From assembly GCF_000215955.2 (NCBI RefSeq), contig NZ_AFNV02000013.1, positions 1 through 64,000 of the forward strand: a stretch of 64,000 nt of DNA, in the 5' to 3' direction. Below the pieces are notes generated by a model that had not been told where the DNA came from, did not search any database, and saw only the letters and a list, made by a program, of their open reading frames with translations. Shown piece after piece: positions 27,500 to 38,868 of this stretch. Origin of the DNA: Salinisphaera shabanensis E1L3A. Lineage in GTDB: Bacteria; Pseudomonadota; Gammaproteobacteria; Nevskiales; Salinisphaeraceae. The stretch's first letter is position 1. Each line of letters starts with the position of its first letter. Both the position numbers and the translations under genes were made by a program.

Positions 27500-30400
27500 G
27501 TGAAATCGCCTGTTATAACGTTTGTCGTGCTCTTGCTGTTCTTCGTTTTGCTCATCGGGGGCGCCGGCTACATTTACGTGGCCAGCCAGATGAGCGCCGA
27601 GATGGGCTATCTGAAAAATCAACAAAGGGAAGCGCTTTCGACAAGCTCGGAGCGCGTGGTCGAACGCTTACGGGACGCGCTCGATGACATTCTGCTCTTG
27701 CGTGAACAGATGCGTATAACCGGTTTGCTTGCGTGACTCGGCCACGACCCGGGATAGCGTCGCCCGCCAGTTCGCGGCCTATATAAAAACCCATCGAACC
27801 GTGCGCCAGATTCGCTGGATCACCCCCGACGGTATGGAACAAATCCGCGTCGAAAGGGACGGTGATGCACCGGTCCAGCGCACCGGCAACGCGCTCCAGG
27901 ACAAATCGGCTCAACCCTATGTTCAGGAAGCGCTCAGCCTGGATTCGAACGACCTCTATGTCTCACCCATGGAGTTGAACATAGAAAACGGCCGTATCGA
28001 AACGCCCCACAAACCCGTGATGCGCTTTGCCCTTGGGCTGCATGATATTCAAGACCGGCCCTTGCGGCTTCTGGTCGTGAACTTCCTAGCGGCACACTGG
28101 CTGGACGCTTTCCACGACTCACCGCTCAATATGGCGGGTGAGCTGATGCTGTTCAATCAACGGGGCTACTGGTTGATCGGCCCGAGCGAGCGCGACGAGT
28201 GGGGCTTTGCGCTCGGTCACGATGCCACGGTCGCCCGCCAATACCCGTTCGGGTGGCAGGCGATTCGTGAACACGATAACGGCAGTGCCGTTACCGCCGG
28301 CGGGCTTTGGTCCTGGCGCACCATCGACCCACTCGCGGTGGTGTGTAAGGGTGCAAGCGAGCTTCACGAGTCCAGTACTGTGAGAATACTCAGTCGCGAC
28401 GATTAGCTATGGCATGCCATAGCCTATCTTCCTCGCGCTCGTTTTGAAGCGATTCGGCAACAAATCGTATGGAAGCAGGCCGCGCCGCTCATGCTTGCCA
28501 TGCTACTTCTAGCCCTGTTGGTTGCCTTGGCGGTATCGCGCTATCAAGCCACCATCGCCCGGCTCAACAGATCTCTCGATCACCGCGCCGCCCTCGCGGA
28601 ATCGGCAAACCGCGCGAAGACGGCTTTCGTCGCGAACATGAGTCACGAAATCCGCACGCCCATGAACGCGATTGCCGGGTTAACCCATTTGATCGAGCGC
28701 CACGCGCCTGACGACAATCTGCGCCAACTCGCACTGAAGATGAAGCGCGCGAGCGCGTCGCTGCAGAATCTGATCAACGACATCCTCGATTTTTCCAAGA
28801 TCGAGGCTGGCCGGGTCGAGCTCGAACACGAGCGTTTCTCTGTCGTGGACATACTCGACAATGTCGCCACGATCATGACCCTCAATATTGGCGATAAGCC
28901 CCGGGAGTTGGCGATCACGCCACCGAATCCGCCTGTTGATCCGCTACGCGGCGACGGCTTGCGTCTTGAGCAGGTGCTCATCAATCTCGCCAGCAACGCT
29001 ATCAAGTTCACCAAGCAAGGATACGTCAGCGTACGTATCACGCCCCTCGAAATCGAGGACGACTACACGACGCTTCGATTTACGGTTCGCGACAGCGGTA
29101 TCGGGATTGCCCCGGCGCAGCAGGCAGAAATCTTTGCCGAATTCACACAGGCGGATACCTCGACGACACGCCGTTTCGGCGGAACCGGGCTGGGGCTCGC
29201 GATCTCGCGCCATCTGGTCGGGCTTATGGGCGGCTCGCTGAACGTGGAAAGCGCGCCCGGCTGGGGCAGCGAATTCTGGTTCGAACTCGTGCTTGCCCGC
29301 GCGCCGTCAACTGAACGACGTTTGACGGGCGATCTCGACGTGCTGGTCGTCGACGACAACGAGCTCGCGCTCGAAGCACTGACACATACCGTATCGAGCC
29401 TCGGCTTTACTGCCACAACATTCCCGTCGGGCGCCGACTTGCTCGCCCGTCTCGACGCCGACGATGCCAACGCGCCGGTGCGAAAACGCGCGATACGTCT
29501 CGACTGGCATATGCCGGAGATGGACGGCGTCGCCGTACTGAAAAAACTCGATGAACGATATGCGCGCGATGACGAGCGGCGCCCGACCGTCGTGATGATA
29601 ACAGCAGCCGCACGGGCTGACCTGATCGCGATGCCAGCGACCGAGATGGCCGACGCGGTACTGGCAAACCGATTACGCCATCGTCGCTCTACGATGCGCT
29701 GGCACCGTCGCTGGGCGTCGAGACCCGTACGAAGCGCAGAACCCAAAGCGTGGACACGCTCACCGGCGTACGAATCCTCGTGGTCGACGATAGCGACATC
29801 AACCGGGAGGTCGCACAACGCCTGCTCACGGAGGAAGGCGCTGTGGTATCGCTGGCCGAACATGGCGAAAAGGCGGTCAACTGGGTCGCGCGGTTTCGGG
29901 ACGAGGTCGACATCGTGCTCATGGATGTGCAGATGCCGCATATGGACGGTATCGAGGCGACTCGCCAGATTCACGCACTTGAGGGCTGCGCCGAACTGCC
30001 GGTTATCGCGGTCACGGCAGATGCGTTCGTGGCGCGCGACGAACATGCGCCCGCGGCAGAGTTCGCCGAATACCTGGCCAAACCGCTCGATCCGGACGAG
30101 CTCTTCAGGGTGGTCAATCGGTGGACCAACGAGAGGCCTTCGATCACGCAAGTTTCCCGGCCAAAGCCGGATCGCAATCCCCAAAGCGCCCTCCCCGGGC
30201 TCGATGTGGAAAGCGGGCTCAAGACTTGGCGCGATAGCGCGGTTTATCGTCAATACCTGGTTCGGTTCGCACGCGAGCACGGCAACGCCGCACGCCAGAT
30301 TCATCAGGCATCCGATATCGCCCAGGTTCGGGAGCGCGCCCACAAAATCAAGGGCGTCGCTGCCAATCTTGCATTGCCCGACGTTGCAGAGGCCGCCAGT

Positions 30401-30763
30401 CGAATCGAGGCCGAAGCCGCCAACGACAGCCTGCGTGCCCGAAACCTGCGCGAGCTCGCCCGCGCATTGCGGCGAGCGCTACGGTCGATCGAGCTTTATA
30501 CAAAGACCAGCCCCCGCGAAAGACAGCCACAGCCCGACGCGGATCCGCAGCGGCTGGAGCCGTTACTGCGCGAGGCATACAGCGCGTTCGATTCCGACGA
30601 CCCAAGTGAAGTGGAACCGGTACTGCAGCGGCTACGGGGGCGTCTGTCGCCGGAAACACTCGAGCCACTCACGCTCGCCCTGGAAGACTTCGACTTTGCC
30701 ACCGGGCGGCAAAGAACCATAGCAATGGCAGGTGATCTGGGCATCGCGATAGAGGACGATTGA
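27500..30763 (+). pseudogene. Hybrid sensor histidine kinase with two receivers and Hpt, broken at three places
   Basis: The parts, read across frames, are: one transmembrane helix at the N-terminus, a roughly 270-residue extracytoplasmic sensor, a second helix (MLAMLLLALLVALAV, about 28491), HisKA with MSHEIRTPMN, HATPase (NAIKF, DSGIGIAP, GGTGLGLAIS), receiver 1 (VVDDNE, LDWHMPEMDG), receiver 2 (VVDDSD, MDVQMPHMDG) and an Hpt with AHKIKGVAANL. The damage is a +1 shift near 27731, an in-frame TAG at 28404-28406 (DD-stop-LWHAIAYLP), and a one-base loss near 29665, where the next frame resumes KPITPSSLYDAL. Start GTG 27500 has GGGGTGG upstream. It would have passed phosphate to the adjacent HD-GYP regulator. 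Confidence 0.85.
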
Positions 30764-30768
30764 AGCCG

Positions 30769-31806
30769 ATGCAACCTATTCTCATTGTCGACGATCAGCC
30801 CGAAAATCTGGCGGCGTTACGCCGGATTCTCAGCGACGAGCGCCGATTGATCTTCGCGCGGCGGCGAGCAAGCGCTGGCAATGGTAAAAAAACACAAGCC
30901 GGCCCTGGTCCTGCTCGACATCCAGATGCCGGGCATGAACGGTTATGACGTCTGCCGGTCGCTGAAAAGCGATCCGGAGACCGCGAACATTCCCGTGATC
31001 TTCGCGACGAGCATGGCGGATGTGGGCAACGAGGCCCAAGGCTTTGCCGTGGGGGTCGTCGACTACATCATCAAACCGCTGTCGCCCCCGATCGTACTGG
31101 CCCGTGTACGCACCCACCTGTCGCTCGTGCAGGCAACGCGTCTCGACCAGAGCTACCGTGATGCACTGCACATGCTCGGCCACGCCGGCCACTACAACGA
31201 TACCGATACGGGCGTACATATCTGGCGCATGGCGTATTATGCGACGGAGCTGGCCCGAGCCTATGGCCTGGATGCCGACCAGATACATCTAATCGAAACC
31301 GCCTCCCCGTTACACGACACCGGCAAGATCGGCATCCCCGACTCGCTGCTGCGCAAACCGGGAAAACTCACCCGTGAAGAGTGGCGAATCATCCAGCCCC
31401 ATACCCGGATCGGCTACGACATCCTCGCGAAAAGTCATGCACCGGGCTTCAAGGTCGCCGCAGAATCGCGCTGCATCATCACGAGAAATGGGATGGAAAC
31501 GGCTACCCCGATGGACTGGCCGGCGAGCAGATTTCAGTAGCCTCCCGACTCACCGCAATCGCCGACGTATTCGATGCACTGACCGTCACCCGATCCTACA
31601 AGGAGGCCTGGCCCGTCGACCGCGCGCACGAAACGATGCTGCGTGAAGCCGGCAAGCATTTCGATCCCGACATGATCACCGTCTTCGATTCGATTTTCGA
31701 TCGCATTCTCGAGATCAAGGCCGAATGCGACACCTGGGAGGCCAAGTGCGACTCCGCGTTCGTCGAAGATATTCGGTTCGTCCCGCTTTCCGACCTGGAC
31801 TTATAG
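30769..31806 (+). pseudogene. RpfG-like response regulator (receiver + HD-GYP phosphodiesterase), two frameshifts
   Basis: Start ATG 30769 lies 5 bp after the kinase gene. The receiver domain begins ILIVDDQPENL and has phospho-acceptor LLDIQMPGMNG and the KPLSP lysine. The HD-GYP domain has HDTGKIG and HHEKWDGNGYPDGLAGE, the metal-dependent c-di-GMP phosphodiesterase signature. The frame shifts by +1 near 30857 (RLIF to RGGEQALAMVKK) and returns by a one-base loss near 31463 (AAE to IALHHHEKW). As read, no intact product is possible. It ends by overlapping the yqjG stop tail to tail. Confidence 0.85.
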
Positions 31807-32775
31807 TGTCGGGCTCAGCGCGGCGCGCCCGTGCGGCGCATACAAATCGAGCTCCGGCCCGACTGGCACGATACCGGTCGGGTTGATGGTCGGGTGACTA
31901 CGGTAATAGTGTTGCTTGATATGGTCGAAGTTGGTGGTTTCGGCGATACCCGGCACCTGGTACAGCTCGCGCAAATAGCCCGAAAGATTCGGATAGTCCG
32001 CGATGCGGCGCAGGTTACACTTGAAATGGCCAACGTACACCGCGTCGAAACGGACTAGCGTGACAAACAGCCGCCAATCGGCTTCCGTGATTCGGCTGCC
32101 CGCGACATAGCGCTGTTCGGCCAAACGTGCGTCAAGCCAGTCGAGGGTTGCAAACAGCTGTTCGAAAGCCTGTTCGTACGCATCCTGCGTGGTGGCAAAC
32201 CCAGCCTTGTACACGCCGTTGTTCACATCGTGATAGACGCGTTCGTTAACGGCATCAATCTCGTCGCGCAACTCGCTCGGGTAATAGTCGCGTTCGGGAT
32301 GCGTCGCGACCGAGTCAAAGGCGCTATTGAACATGCGCACGATATCCGCGGATTCGTTCGACACGATGGTTTCATATTGGCGATCCCATAGCGTCGGCGT
32401 GGTCACACGTCCGGTATAACCGCTGGCCGCCTTCTGATACAGCTCGAACAGATGATCGAGCCCATAGAGCGGATCCCGGATCGTGCCCGGCGCATCAGAA
32501 AAGCTCCATCCCCACTCGCCCATGTACGGATCGACGATCGATACATCGATCGCCGATTCGAGGCCTTTCAACTTTCGCAGGATCAGCGTGCGATGCGCCC
32601 ACGGGCAGGCCAGCGAGACGTAGAGGTGATAGCGTCCCGCTTCGGCGGTAAAACGCGAGTCCGGATCGGCGCTTACCCAGTCGCGAAAGCCGGCCGATTC
32701 ACGCACGAACTTACCGCCCGTGGAATCGGTGTCATACCACTGGTCTTTCCATTGGCCATCGACGAGCAATCCCAT
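31801..32775 (-). CDS. yqjG: Glutathionyl-hydroquinone reductase
   Basis: This 324-residue xi-class glutathione transferase reduces glutathionyl-(hydro)quinones. The catalytic cysteine is C57 in SLACPWAHRTL, and the family segments VDPYMGEWGWSF and VTTPTLWDR are present. The size fits the class (about 320-330). It begins 3 nt after the sppA stop with GTGGAG as ribosome-binding site inside the sppA tail, so the two are likely cotranscribed. Its 3' end overlaps the HD-GYP pseudogene by 6 bp. Confidence 0.93.
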   Translation of the reverse strand: MGLLVDGQWKDQWYDTDSTGGKFVRESAGFRDWVSADPDSRFTAEAGRYHLYVSLACPWAHRTLILRKLKGLESAIDVSIVDPYMGEWGWSFSDAPGTIRDPLYGLDHLFELYQKAASGYTGRVTTPTLWDRQYETIVSNESADIVRMFNSAFDSVATHPERDYYPSELRDEIDAVNERVYHDVNNGVYKAGFATTQDAYEQAFEQLFATLDWLDARLAEQRYVAGSRITEADWRLFVTLVRFDAVYVGHFKCNLRRIADYPNLSGYLRELYQVPGIAETTNFDHIKQHYYRSHPTINPTGIVPVGPELDLYAPHGRAALSPTL

Positions 32776-32778
32776 GAG

Positions 32779-34656
32779 TCACTCCACGCGTTTTTGAGGT
32801 ATAGAGGCTTGCGACACCGATTGCGCCTCGCCGTCGAGCGCACAGAAACAATGTGCATACAGATGTCGCGGATCATTGAGACCTGTACGCAGCCAATCAA
32901 GTGCCGGTGCATCAGTCACCTCGGACAACCAGGCGGGCACGACCGCCGATTGCACGTTCGAACTCAGAAATTCGCGGATCGCTGCACGCCAGTCCGCCGG
33001 TGGCTGCATCGGTTGCAGCGTGTAGTCATCGACGCCAAGCCCCGCGAGCTTCGCAGTGGCCTGTTCGGCGTCGAGATACCCGCCCAGCTGGTCGACCAGC
33101 CCGATACGCTCGGCATCGATACCGCTCCAGACCCGACCCTGCGCAATCTTGCGCACGGCGTCTTCCTGCATGTCACGGGCATTCGCGACGCGTGACACAA
33201 ACTGGTCGTAGCCGTGCTCCACGCCGGCCTGCAACATCGCCTTGACCGGTTCGGACAGTGGCTGGTCGAGACGAAGCGCGCCCGACAGCGGCGTGGTGCC
33301 GATACCGTCGGTATGAATGCCCAGCTCGTTAAGCGGTTTGGCAAACGTCGGTACGATGCCAAATATGCCGATGGAACCGGTGATCGTGGCCGGCTCGGCC
33401 CATATCTGGTCGGCGTTCATGGAAATCCAGTAGCCGCCCGACGCCGCCACCCCGGCCATCGAAACGACTACCGGTTTGCCCGCATCGCGGGTCAGTTCCA
33501 CTTCGCGGCGAATGCGCTCGGAGGCTGTTACTGAGCCACCGGGCGAATTCACACGCAGCAACAGCGCGGCCACATGATCGTCGCGACGTGCATCGGCGAT
33601 CATGCGGGCAACCGTATCGCCGCCGGCCGAACCCGGCACGCTTTCGCCATCGACAATGCCGCCTTCGACCACGACTACCGCGATACGGCTTTCGGTCGCT
33701 GGCGCGGTCTGTTCCGCATCGGTTGCATTCAGATAATCGACATAGTGAATCTGACGGAAACTGCCATGGGTTTCATCCGTGCCGACCTGATCGCTCACCG
33801 CGGCTCGAATATCCGACAGCGGCGCCACATCGTCGACCAGACCGGCATCGCGGGCCACGGCCGCGGCATCGCCGCCGGCGCGCACGAGCGCGTCCGCGTA
33901 CGTCTCGGTATAGCGGTTGATATCGTCAGCGGCGAAATCACGATCGGCACTGACTTCGTCCCGATAAGTCTGCCAAAGCGAATTCATCCAGGACTGGTTC
34001 GCGGCACGCGCCTGAGGCGACATGTCGTTGCGGGTATACGGCTCAACATAGGACTTGTATTCACCCACGCGAAACACGTTGATCTCCACGCCGAGCTTAT
34101 CGATCGCGTCCTTGTAGTAGTTGCGATACACACCGTAGCCGGGAAGCAGCACGTAGCCCAGCGGATCCATATGGATGGTGTCGGCATGGCTTGCCAGTGC
34201 GTACTGGGCCTGATCGTAAGACGGCGCCCAGGCGTATACCGGTTTGCCGGAGCGCTTGAAGCGGTCTATCGCGGCGACCAGATCCTGTAGCTGCCCAGGC
34301 TGAGCACCGCCCAGTTCATCGAGCTTGAGAAAAGCGAGCTTGATGCGGCCATCGTCGGCGGCACGATCCAGCGACTCGATCAGATCACGCACAACCGACT
34401 GCGGCTGCGGCTGTGAAACCACGGCGCCTACGAGCGAGCCGACACCGTGGTTGCGCTGTTCGACCAGATCGCCGCTCGGCGCCCAGACCAGCGCCGTGTC
34501 TTGCTCTACCGTCACGTTGGGCGTGCTGAAAAACGCGAAATACACGCCCACCGGGATCAGGACCAGTGTCAGGATTAGCAGTAACGCATAGAACAGCAGA
34601 ATCGTGCGCCAGATGCCACGAAAAAGACGACGAATGAGCGAGGGTTTCTTGGCCAC
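32779..34656 (-). CDS. sppA: Signal peptide peptidase SppA, 67K type
   Basis: This 625-residue inner-membrane serine protease degrades cleaved signal peptides. It has one N-terminal transmembrane anchor (about 18-42), then two tandem ClpP-like repeats. The general base K201 lies in RVGEYKSYVEPY of repeat one. The nucleophile S406 lies in AGVAASGGYW of repeat two, matching the Lys/Ser dyad of the E. coli enzyme. The frame is complete. It heads the sppA-yqjG pair and is divergent from trxB. Confidence 0.95.
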   Translation of the reverse strand: MAKKPSLIRRLFRGIWRTILLFYALLLILTLVLIPVGVYFAFFSTPNVTVEQDTALVWAPSGDLVEQRNHGVGSLVGAVVSQPQPQSVVRDLIESLDRAADDGRIKLAFLKLDELGGAQPGQLQDLVAAIDRFKRSGKPVYAWAPSYDQAQYALASHADTIHMDPLGYVLLPGYGVYRNYYKDAIDKLGVEINVFRVGEYKSYVEPYTRNDMSPQARAANQSWMNSLWQTYRDEVSADRDFAADDINRYTETYADALVRAGGDAAAVARDAGLVDDVAPLSDIRAAVSDQVGTDETHGSFRQIHYVDYLNATDAEQTAPATESRIAVVVVEGGIVDGESVPGSAGGDTVARMIADARRDDHVAALLLRVNSPGGSVTASERIRREVELTRDAGKPVVVSMAGVAASGGYWISMNADQIWAEPATITGSIGIFGIVPTFAKPLNELGIHTDGIGTTPLSGALRLDQPLSEPVKAMLQAGVEHGYDQFVSRVANARDMQEDAVRKIAQGRVWSGIDAERIGLVDQLGGYLDAEQATAKLAGLGVDDYTLQPMQPPADWRAAIREFLSSNVQSAVVPAWLSEVTDAPALDWLRTGLNDPRHLYAHCFCALDGEAQSVSQASIPQKRVE

Positions 34657-34813
34657 AACAACTCCGGAGGATCAGCCCGAAGATCTGTCAACGGTCCGAT
34701 CGATGAACGACAATGCTGGATGCAAACGCGCGCGACGCGTGGCAGTGTAGCCGCTCGCATTGCCCTTCGCGACTTGAATCGGGCGCCCAGGCGCCACATG
34801 AAGGTGAATCTAG

Positions 34814-35866
<1,053 letters not shown>

Positions 35867-35929
35867 CTCGAAAGCACGGCACGTATACGGCACTGGCCGG
35901 GCGTGCCGTGCCTGAGGCATGATTAAAGC

Positions 35930-36451
35930 ATGACAGCCCTAACCGCTATGGCGCGTGCACGACGCGCTGGTGCCCTCGTGCTGATCGCCGTCGCTTCGCT
36001 GGCCGGGGCCGGCTGCAGCAGCGCGCCGCGCAGCAGTGAACACGAGATCGCCCCGACAACAGGCACACGTACCGCTGTCGCCGATGCAGCGATGCAATCG
36101 CTGGGAAGCGCCTATCGCGGCGGCGCGACCGGACCGCGTGCCTATGACGACAGCGGCCTGGTTTATGCTGCGTACCGCAGCGTGGGCGCAGCCCTGCCCC
36201 GCGATATCCAGGCCCAGCTCGATACGGGTAAGCCAATCGAGTTGGCCCAGGCCGAGCCTGCTGATCTGTTGTTTTTCCGGGTCGAGGATAGCCAGGGCGG
36301 CGACCGGCTGGTGGTGGGTCTCTATACCCAGCCAGGCGAGATGCTCATGGCCAATCCCGGGTTTGGCGGCAAAAGCGGCGTGGCGCTATTCAATACCGAC
36401 GACGAGTTCTGGGAACAGCGGTTGATTGGCGTAATTCGACAGCTTCCCTGA
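35930..36451 (+). CDS. NlpC/P60-fold lipoprotein lacking the catalytic cysteine
   Basis: This 173-residue protein has an N-terminal hydrophobic stretch ending ASLAGAGCSS, a likely lipobox although with Gly at the -3 position. The C-terminal region follows the NlpC/P60 pattern: YRGGATGPRAYDDSGLVYAAYRSVG, then LPRDIQAQ and AEPADLLFFR. In active peptidases the second motif is F-D-C-S-G; here the cysteine is Asp. The following H-V-G-I motif is VVGLYTQPG, without histidine. It is inferred to be a non-catalytic envelope protein, perhaps peptidoglycan-binding or a regulator of real endopeptidases. Confidence 0.75.
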   Translation: MTALTAMARARRAGALVLIAVASLAGAGCSSAPRSSEHEIAPTTGTRTAVADAAMQSLGSAYRGGATGPRAYDDSGLVYAAYRSVGAALPRDIQAQLDTGKPIELAQAEPADLLFFRVEDSQGGDRLVVGLYTQPGEMLMANPGFGGKSGVALFNTDDEFWEQRLIGVIRQLP

Positions 36452-36480
36452 CTCCCGCGTTTTACCCCGATAACAGACAC

Positions 36481-36509
36481 AAAAACGGCGCCTCGCGGGC
36501 GCCGTTTTT
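36481..36509. terminator. Bidirectional terminator between the NlpC/P60-like gene and rplS
   Basis: Twelve-base arms, AAAAACGGCGCC and GGCGCCGTTTTT, flank a 5-nt loop. They give a T-run on either strand. It serves the lipoprotein gene on the plus strand and the rpsP-rplS operon on the minus strand. Confidence 0.85.
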
Positions 36510-36552
36510 ATTGCACCGATGCGACCGAACGCATCGCGCTTTGGAAAAGTGC

Positions 36553-36900
36553 TTAGAGCTTTTCCTTGATTCGGGCCGACTTGCCGCTGCGCTCGCGCAG
36601 GTAGTACAGCTTGGCGCGACGCACGTCACCACGGCGCAGCACCTTGATCTCGGCGACGTTCGGGGAAAATGTCTGGAAGACGCGCTCCACGCCTTCACCG
36701 TGCGAAACCTTGCGAACCGTGAACGCCGAGTTCAGGCCGCGGTTGCGCTTGGCGATGACGATACCTTCGAAGGCCTGCAGGCGCTCGCGCTCGCCTTCCT
36801 TCACGCGCACTTGCACGACCACCATATCGCCGGCCGAGAAATCCGGAATATTCTTGCCGCTCTGCTGCTCGGCTTCCAGTTCGTCGATGATGTTGCTCAT
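36553..36900 (-). CDS. rplS: 50S ribosomal protein L19
   Basis: This 115-residue protein sits at the subunit interface of the large subunit. [35 protein letters not shown]-like family segments (given here in part) and the C-terminal [19 protein letters not shown] are diagnostic. It is the last gene of the rpsP-rimM-trmD-rplS operon, 109 bp after trmD, and ends at a strong terminator. Confidence 0.97.
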   Translation of the reverse strand: MSNIIDELEAEQQSGKNIPDFSAGDMVVVQVRVKEGERERLQAFEGIVIAKRNRGLNSAFTVRKVSHGEGVERVFQTFSPNVAEIKVLRRGDVRRAKLYYLRERSGKSARIKEKL

Positions 36901-37009
36901 GGTCAGTCTCTAGTAGCGTTCTTGGAGGCCACGGGGGCGTTGAAAGACGCGGCAGTATACCGGAACTCGTCGTGTTTTTCGCCACCCGTGGCGAGGTTTT
37001 CGTTAATTT

Positions 37010-37771
37010 CTATTCGAACGGGCCGTGATGCTCATCCCGCCGCTGCGCAATGTACTCTTCCAGCAGGGCCTTTTGCGCCATACTCAGATCGCAGCGCGCC
37101 AATAAGTCCGGGCGACGCCGCCATGTCATCCCCAGTGCCTGCTTCTCGCGCCAGCGTTCGATACGGGCGTGGTCACCGCTGAGCAATACCTCAGGCACGG
37201 CGTGCCCGGCGAACATCGGCGGGCGCGTGTAGTGCGGATGATCGAGCAGACCGTTCACGAACGAATCCTGTACTGCCGAACGACTGTCGCCAAGCACGCC
37301 AGACAAAAGCCGCGCCACGGCGTCGATGATCATCATCGCGGGCAATTCGCCGCCGGAAAGCACCACATCACCCACCGACAGTTCGATATCGACATAGGCG
37401 TCGACAAAACGCTGGTCGATACCTTCATAGCGACCGCATACCAGTATGAAGCCGTCGCTTTCCGCCAGGCTCTGCGCTCGGCGCTGGTCGAACGCTTCGC
37501 CTTGCGGCGACGGCATGATCACGGGAACGCGATCCTGGCGCGCGGCGCGAACGCGCTCGAGCGTCGCTGCCAACGGCGGCCCCTGCATGACCATGCCCGG
37601 ACCGCCACCATAAGGCCGATCGTCGATACGGCCACTGGCATTGTCGGCATCCTCACGCGGATTCCAACAGGCCAGCTCAAGACGCGATTCGCGCAAACCG
37701 CGTCCGACTACGCCGAACTGTTCGAGCTGGCCGACCCATTCCGGGAACAGCGTGACGACGTCGATACGCAT
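37010..37771 (-). CDS. trmD: tRNA (guanine-37-N1)-methyltransferase
   Basis: This 253-residue SPOUT-class enzyme methylates G37 next to the anticodon, guarding against frameshifting. The deep-knot segments VLSGGELPAMMIIDAVARL and LVCGRYEGIDQRFVD bind SAM, and DRPYGGGPGMVM near the N-terminus is typical. It lies 6 bp after rimM in the conserved operon order. Confidence 0.97.
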   Translation of the reverse strand: MRIDVVTLFPEWVGQLEQFGVVGRGLRESRLELACWNPREDADNASGRIDDRPYGGGPGMVMQGPPLAATLERVRAARQDRVPVIMPSPQGEAFDQRRAQSLAESDGFILVCGRYEGIDQRFVDAYVDIELSVGDVVLSGGELPAMMIIDAVARLLSGVLGDSRSAVQDSFVNGLLDHPHYTRPPMFAGHAVPEVLLSGDHARIERWREKQALGMTWRRRPDLLARCDLSMAQKALLEEYIAQRRDEHHGPFE

Positions 37772-37777
37772 GGACGA

Positions 37778-38296
37778 TCAGAAATCCGGATCCCAGTCCG
37801 CAACAATTCTGCCGGCATCGAGGTCCACATCGTCGATGATTTCACCGACCACGAAAGGCACCAGCCGTTCGCGCTCGCCTTGCAGCACGAGCACATCGTT
37901 GGCGCCGGTCTCCATCATCGCCTTGACGCGACCGAGCGGCTTGCCATCCAGCGTTACCACATCGAGGCCAACCAGATCGAACCAGTAATATTCGCCCTCT
38001 TCGGGCTCGGGCAACTGGTCTCGTTGGACAGCGATCTGGAGATCGATAAGCGCCGCAGCATCGTCGCGATCCGCCAGCGGCGCCTCGCCGTCCGCGATCT
38101 GCGCGACCAGCGTCTTACCTTGCTCGCGCGCATCCAGAACGCGAAAAGGCCGCCAAGAATCATCTTGACGGCCTATCAGCCAATCATCGTATTCAAGAAG
38201 ATTGGCAGCCGGTCGGGTATAGGAATAGACCTTGATCCATCCCTTGACACCGAACAGCCCGCTCACATGGCCGAGAACGACAGGTCGATCCGCCAT
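37778..38296 (-). CDS. rimM: Ribosome maturation factor RimM
   Basis: This 172-residue protein assists 30S assembly by binding S19 and the 16S head domain. The N-terminal domain begins VVLGHVSGLFGVKGWIKV and the PRC-barrel follows with EGEYYWFDLVGLDV and LVPFVVGEIIDDVDL. The start is ATG 38296, 18 bp after rpsP. Length is normal. Confidence 0.95.
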   Translation of the reverse strand: MADRPVVLGHVSGLFGVKGWIKVYSYTRPAANLLEYDDWLIGRQDDSWRPFRVLDAREQGKTLVAQIADGEAPLADRDDAAALIDLQIAVQRDQLPEPEEGEYYWFDLVGLDVVTLDGKPLGRVKAMMETGANDVLVLQGERERLVPFVVGEIIDDVDLDAGRIVADWDPDF

Positions 38297-38314
38297 GCGA
38301 GCAGGCCTGCGGAG

Positions 38315-38707
38315 TTATTCCGCGGCGCCGGCCTGGTTCTCGTCAGCCTGCGGGGCGGCTTCGGCGGACTGATCGCCCGTCGCACCGGCCGGCACGGTCT
38401 GGTTCGGCGCTTCCTTGGCCTTGCTCACCGGCGGTGCGGCGCGGGCCGGAGCCTGACCTTCACCGTGCCGATTGAAGCTCTTGACCAGGTTCGTTACACG
38501 CTCGGAAAGCTGTGCACCATGGCCCTTCCAGTACTCGATACGCTCGATATCGAGACGCAGCGGCACTTCGCCACCGATCGCGACCGGGTTGAAGAAACCC
38601 AGGCGTTCGATATAGCGGCCGTCGCGCCCATTGCGCATGTCGGTCACTACGATGTGATAGAAGGGACGCTTCTTAGCGCCGCCGCGCTGCAGCCGAATTT
38701 TGACCAT
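38315..38707 (-). CDS. rpsP: 30S ribosomal protein S16 with extended C-terminal tail
   Basis: The N-terminal 80 residues ([36 protein letters not shown]) are standard S16, a 30S assembly protein. Beyond residue 81 a roughly 50-residue tail rich in Ala, Pro, Gln and Glu follows, so the protein is 130 rather than 80-100 residues. The tail looks disordered and ends with several acidic residues. It is the first gene of the rpsP-rimM-trmD-rplS operon. Confidence 0.96.
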   Translation of the reverse strand: MVKIRLQRGGAKKRPFYHIVVTDMRNGRDGRYIERLGFFNPVAIGGEVPLRLDIERIEYWKGHGAQLSERVTNLVKSFNRHGEGQAPARAAPPVSKAKEAPNQTVPAGATGDQSAEAAPQADENQAGAAE

Positions 38708-38792
38708 AGCCGTTTATTTATGCCGTTGATATGAATGAACGATGCAGAAAGCGGGAATGAATTCTCCGCTCAAGCTCGTACAAAGATCGCGC

Positions 38793-38820
38793 ATTGTACG
38801 CCAATAGCTGAAAAAGGAAA
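38793..38820 (-). promoter_or_regulatory. Candidate sigma70 promoter of the rpsP operon
   Basis: On the minus strand a good -10 TACAAT (38793-38798) lies 16 nt downstream of a weak -35 TTTCCT (38815-38820). The leader to the rpsP ATG would be about 80 nt. Only the -10 is close to consensus. Confidence 0.35.
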
Positions 38821-38868
38821 GCACCGAAACCGCCAGACTTCGCCGGCGCCGGCGGAATCGATCCTCGC

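Noticed and set aside
37169-38734. 521-residue open frame on the plus strand
   Set aside because: It lies antisense to trmD, rimM and rpsP, crossing three real genes and their gaps. Composition is the shadow of their codon use.
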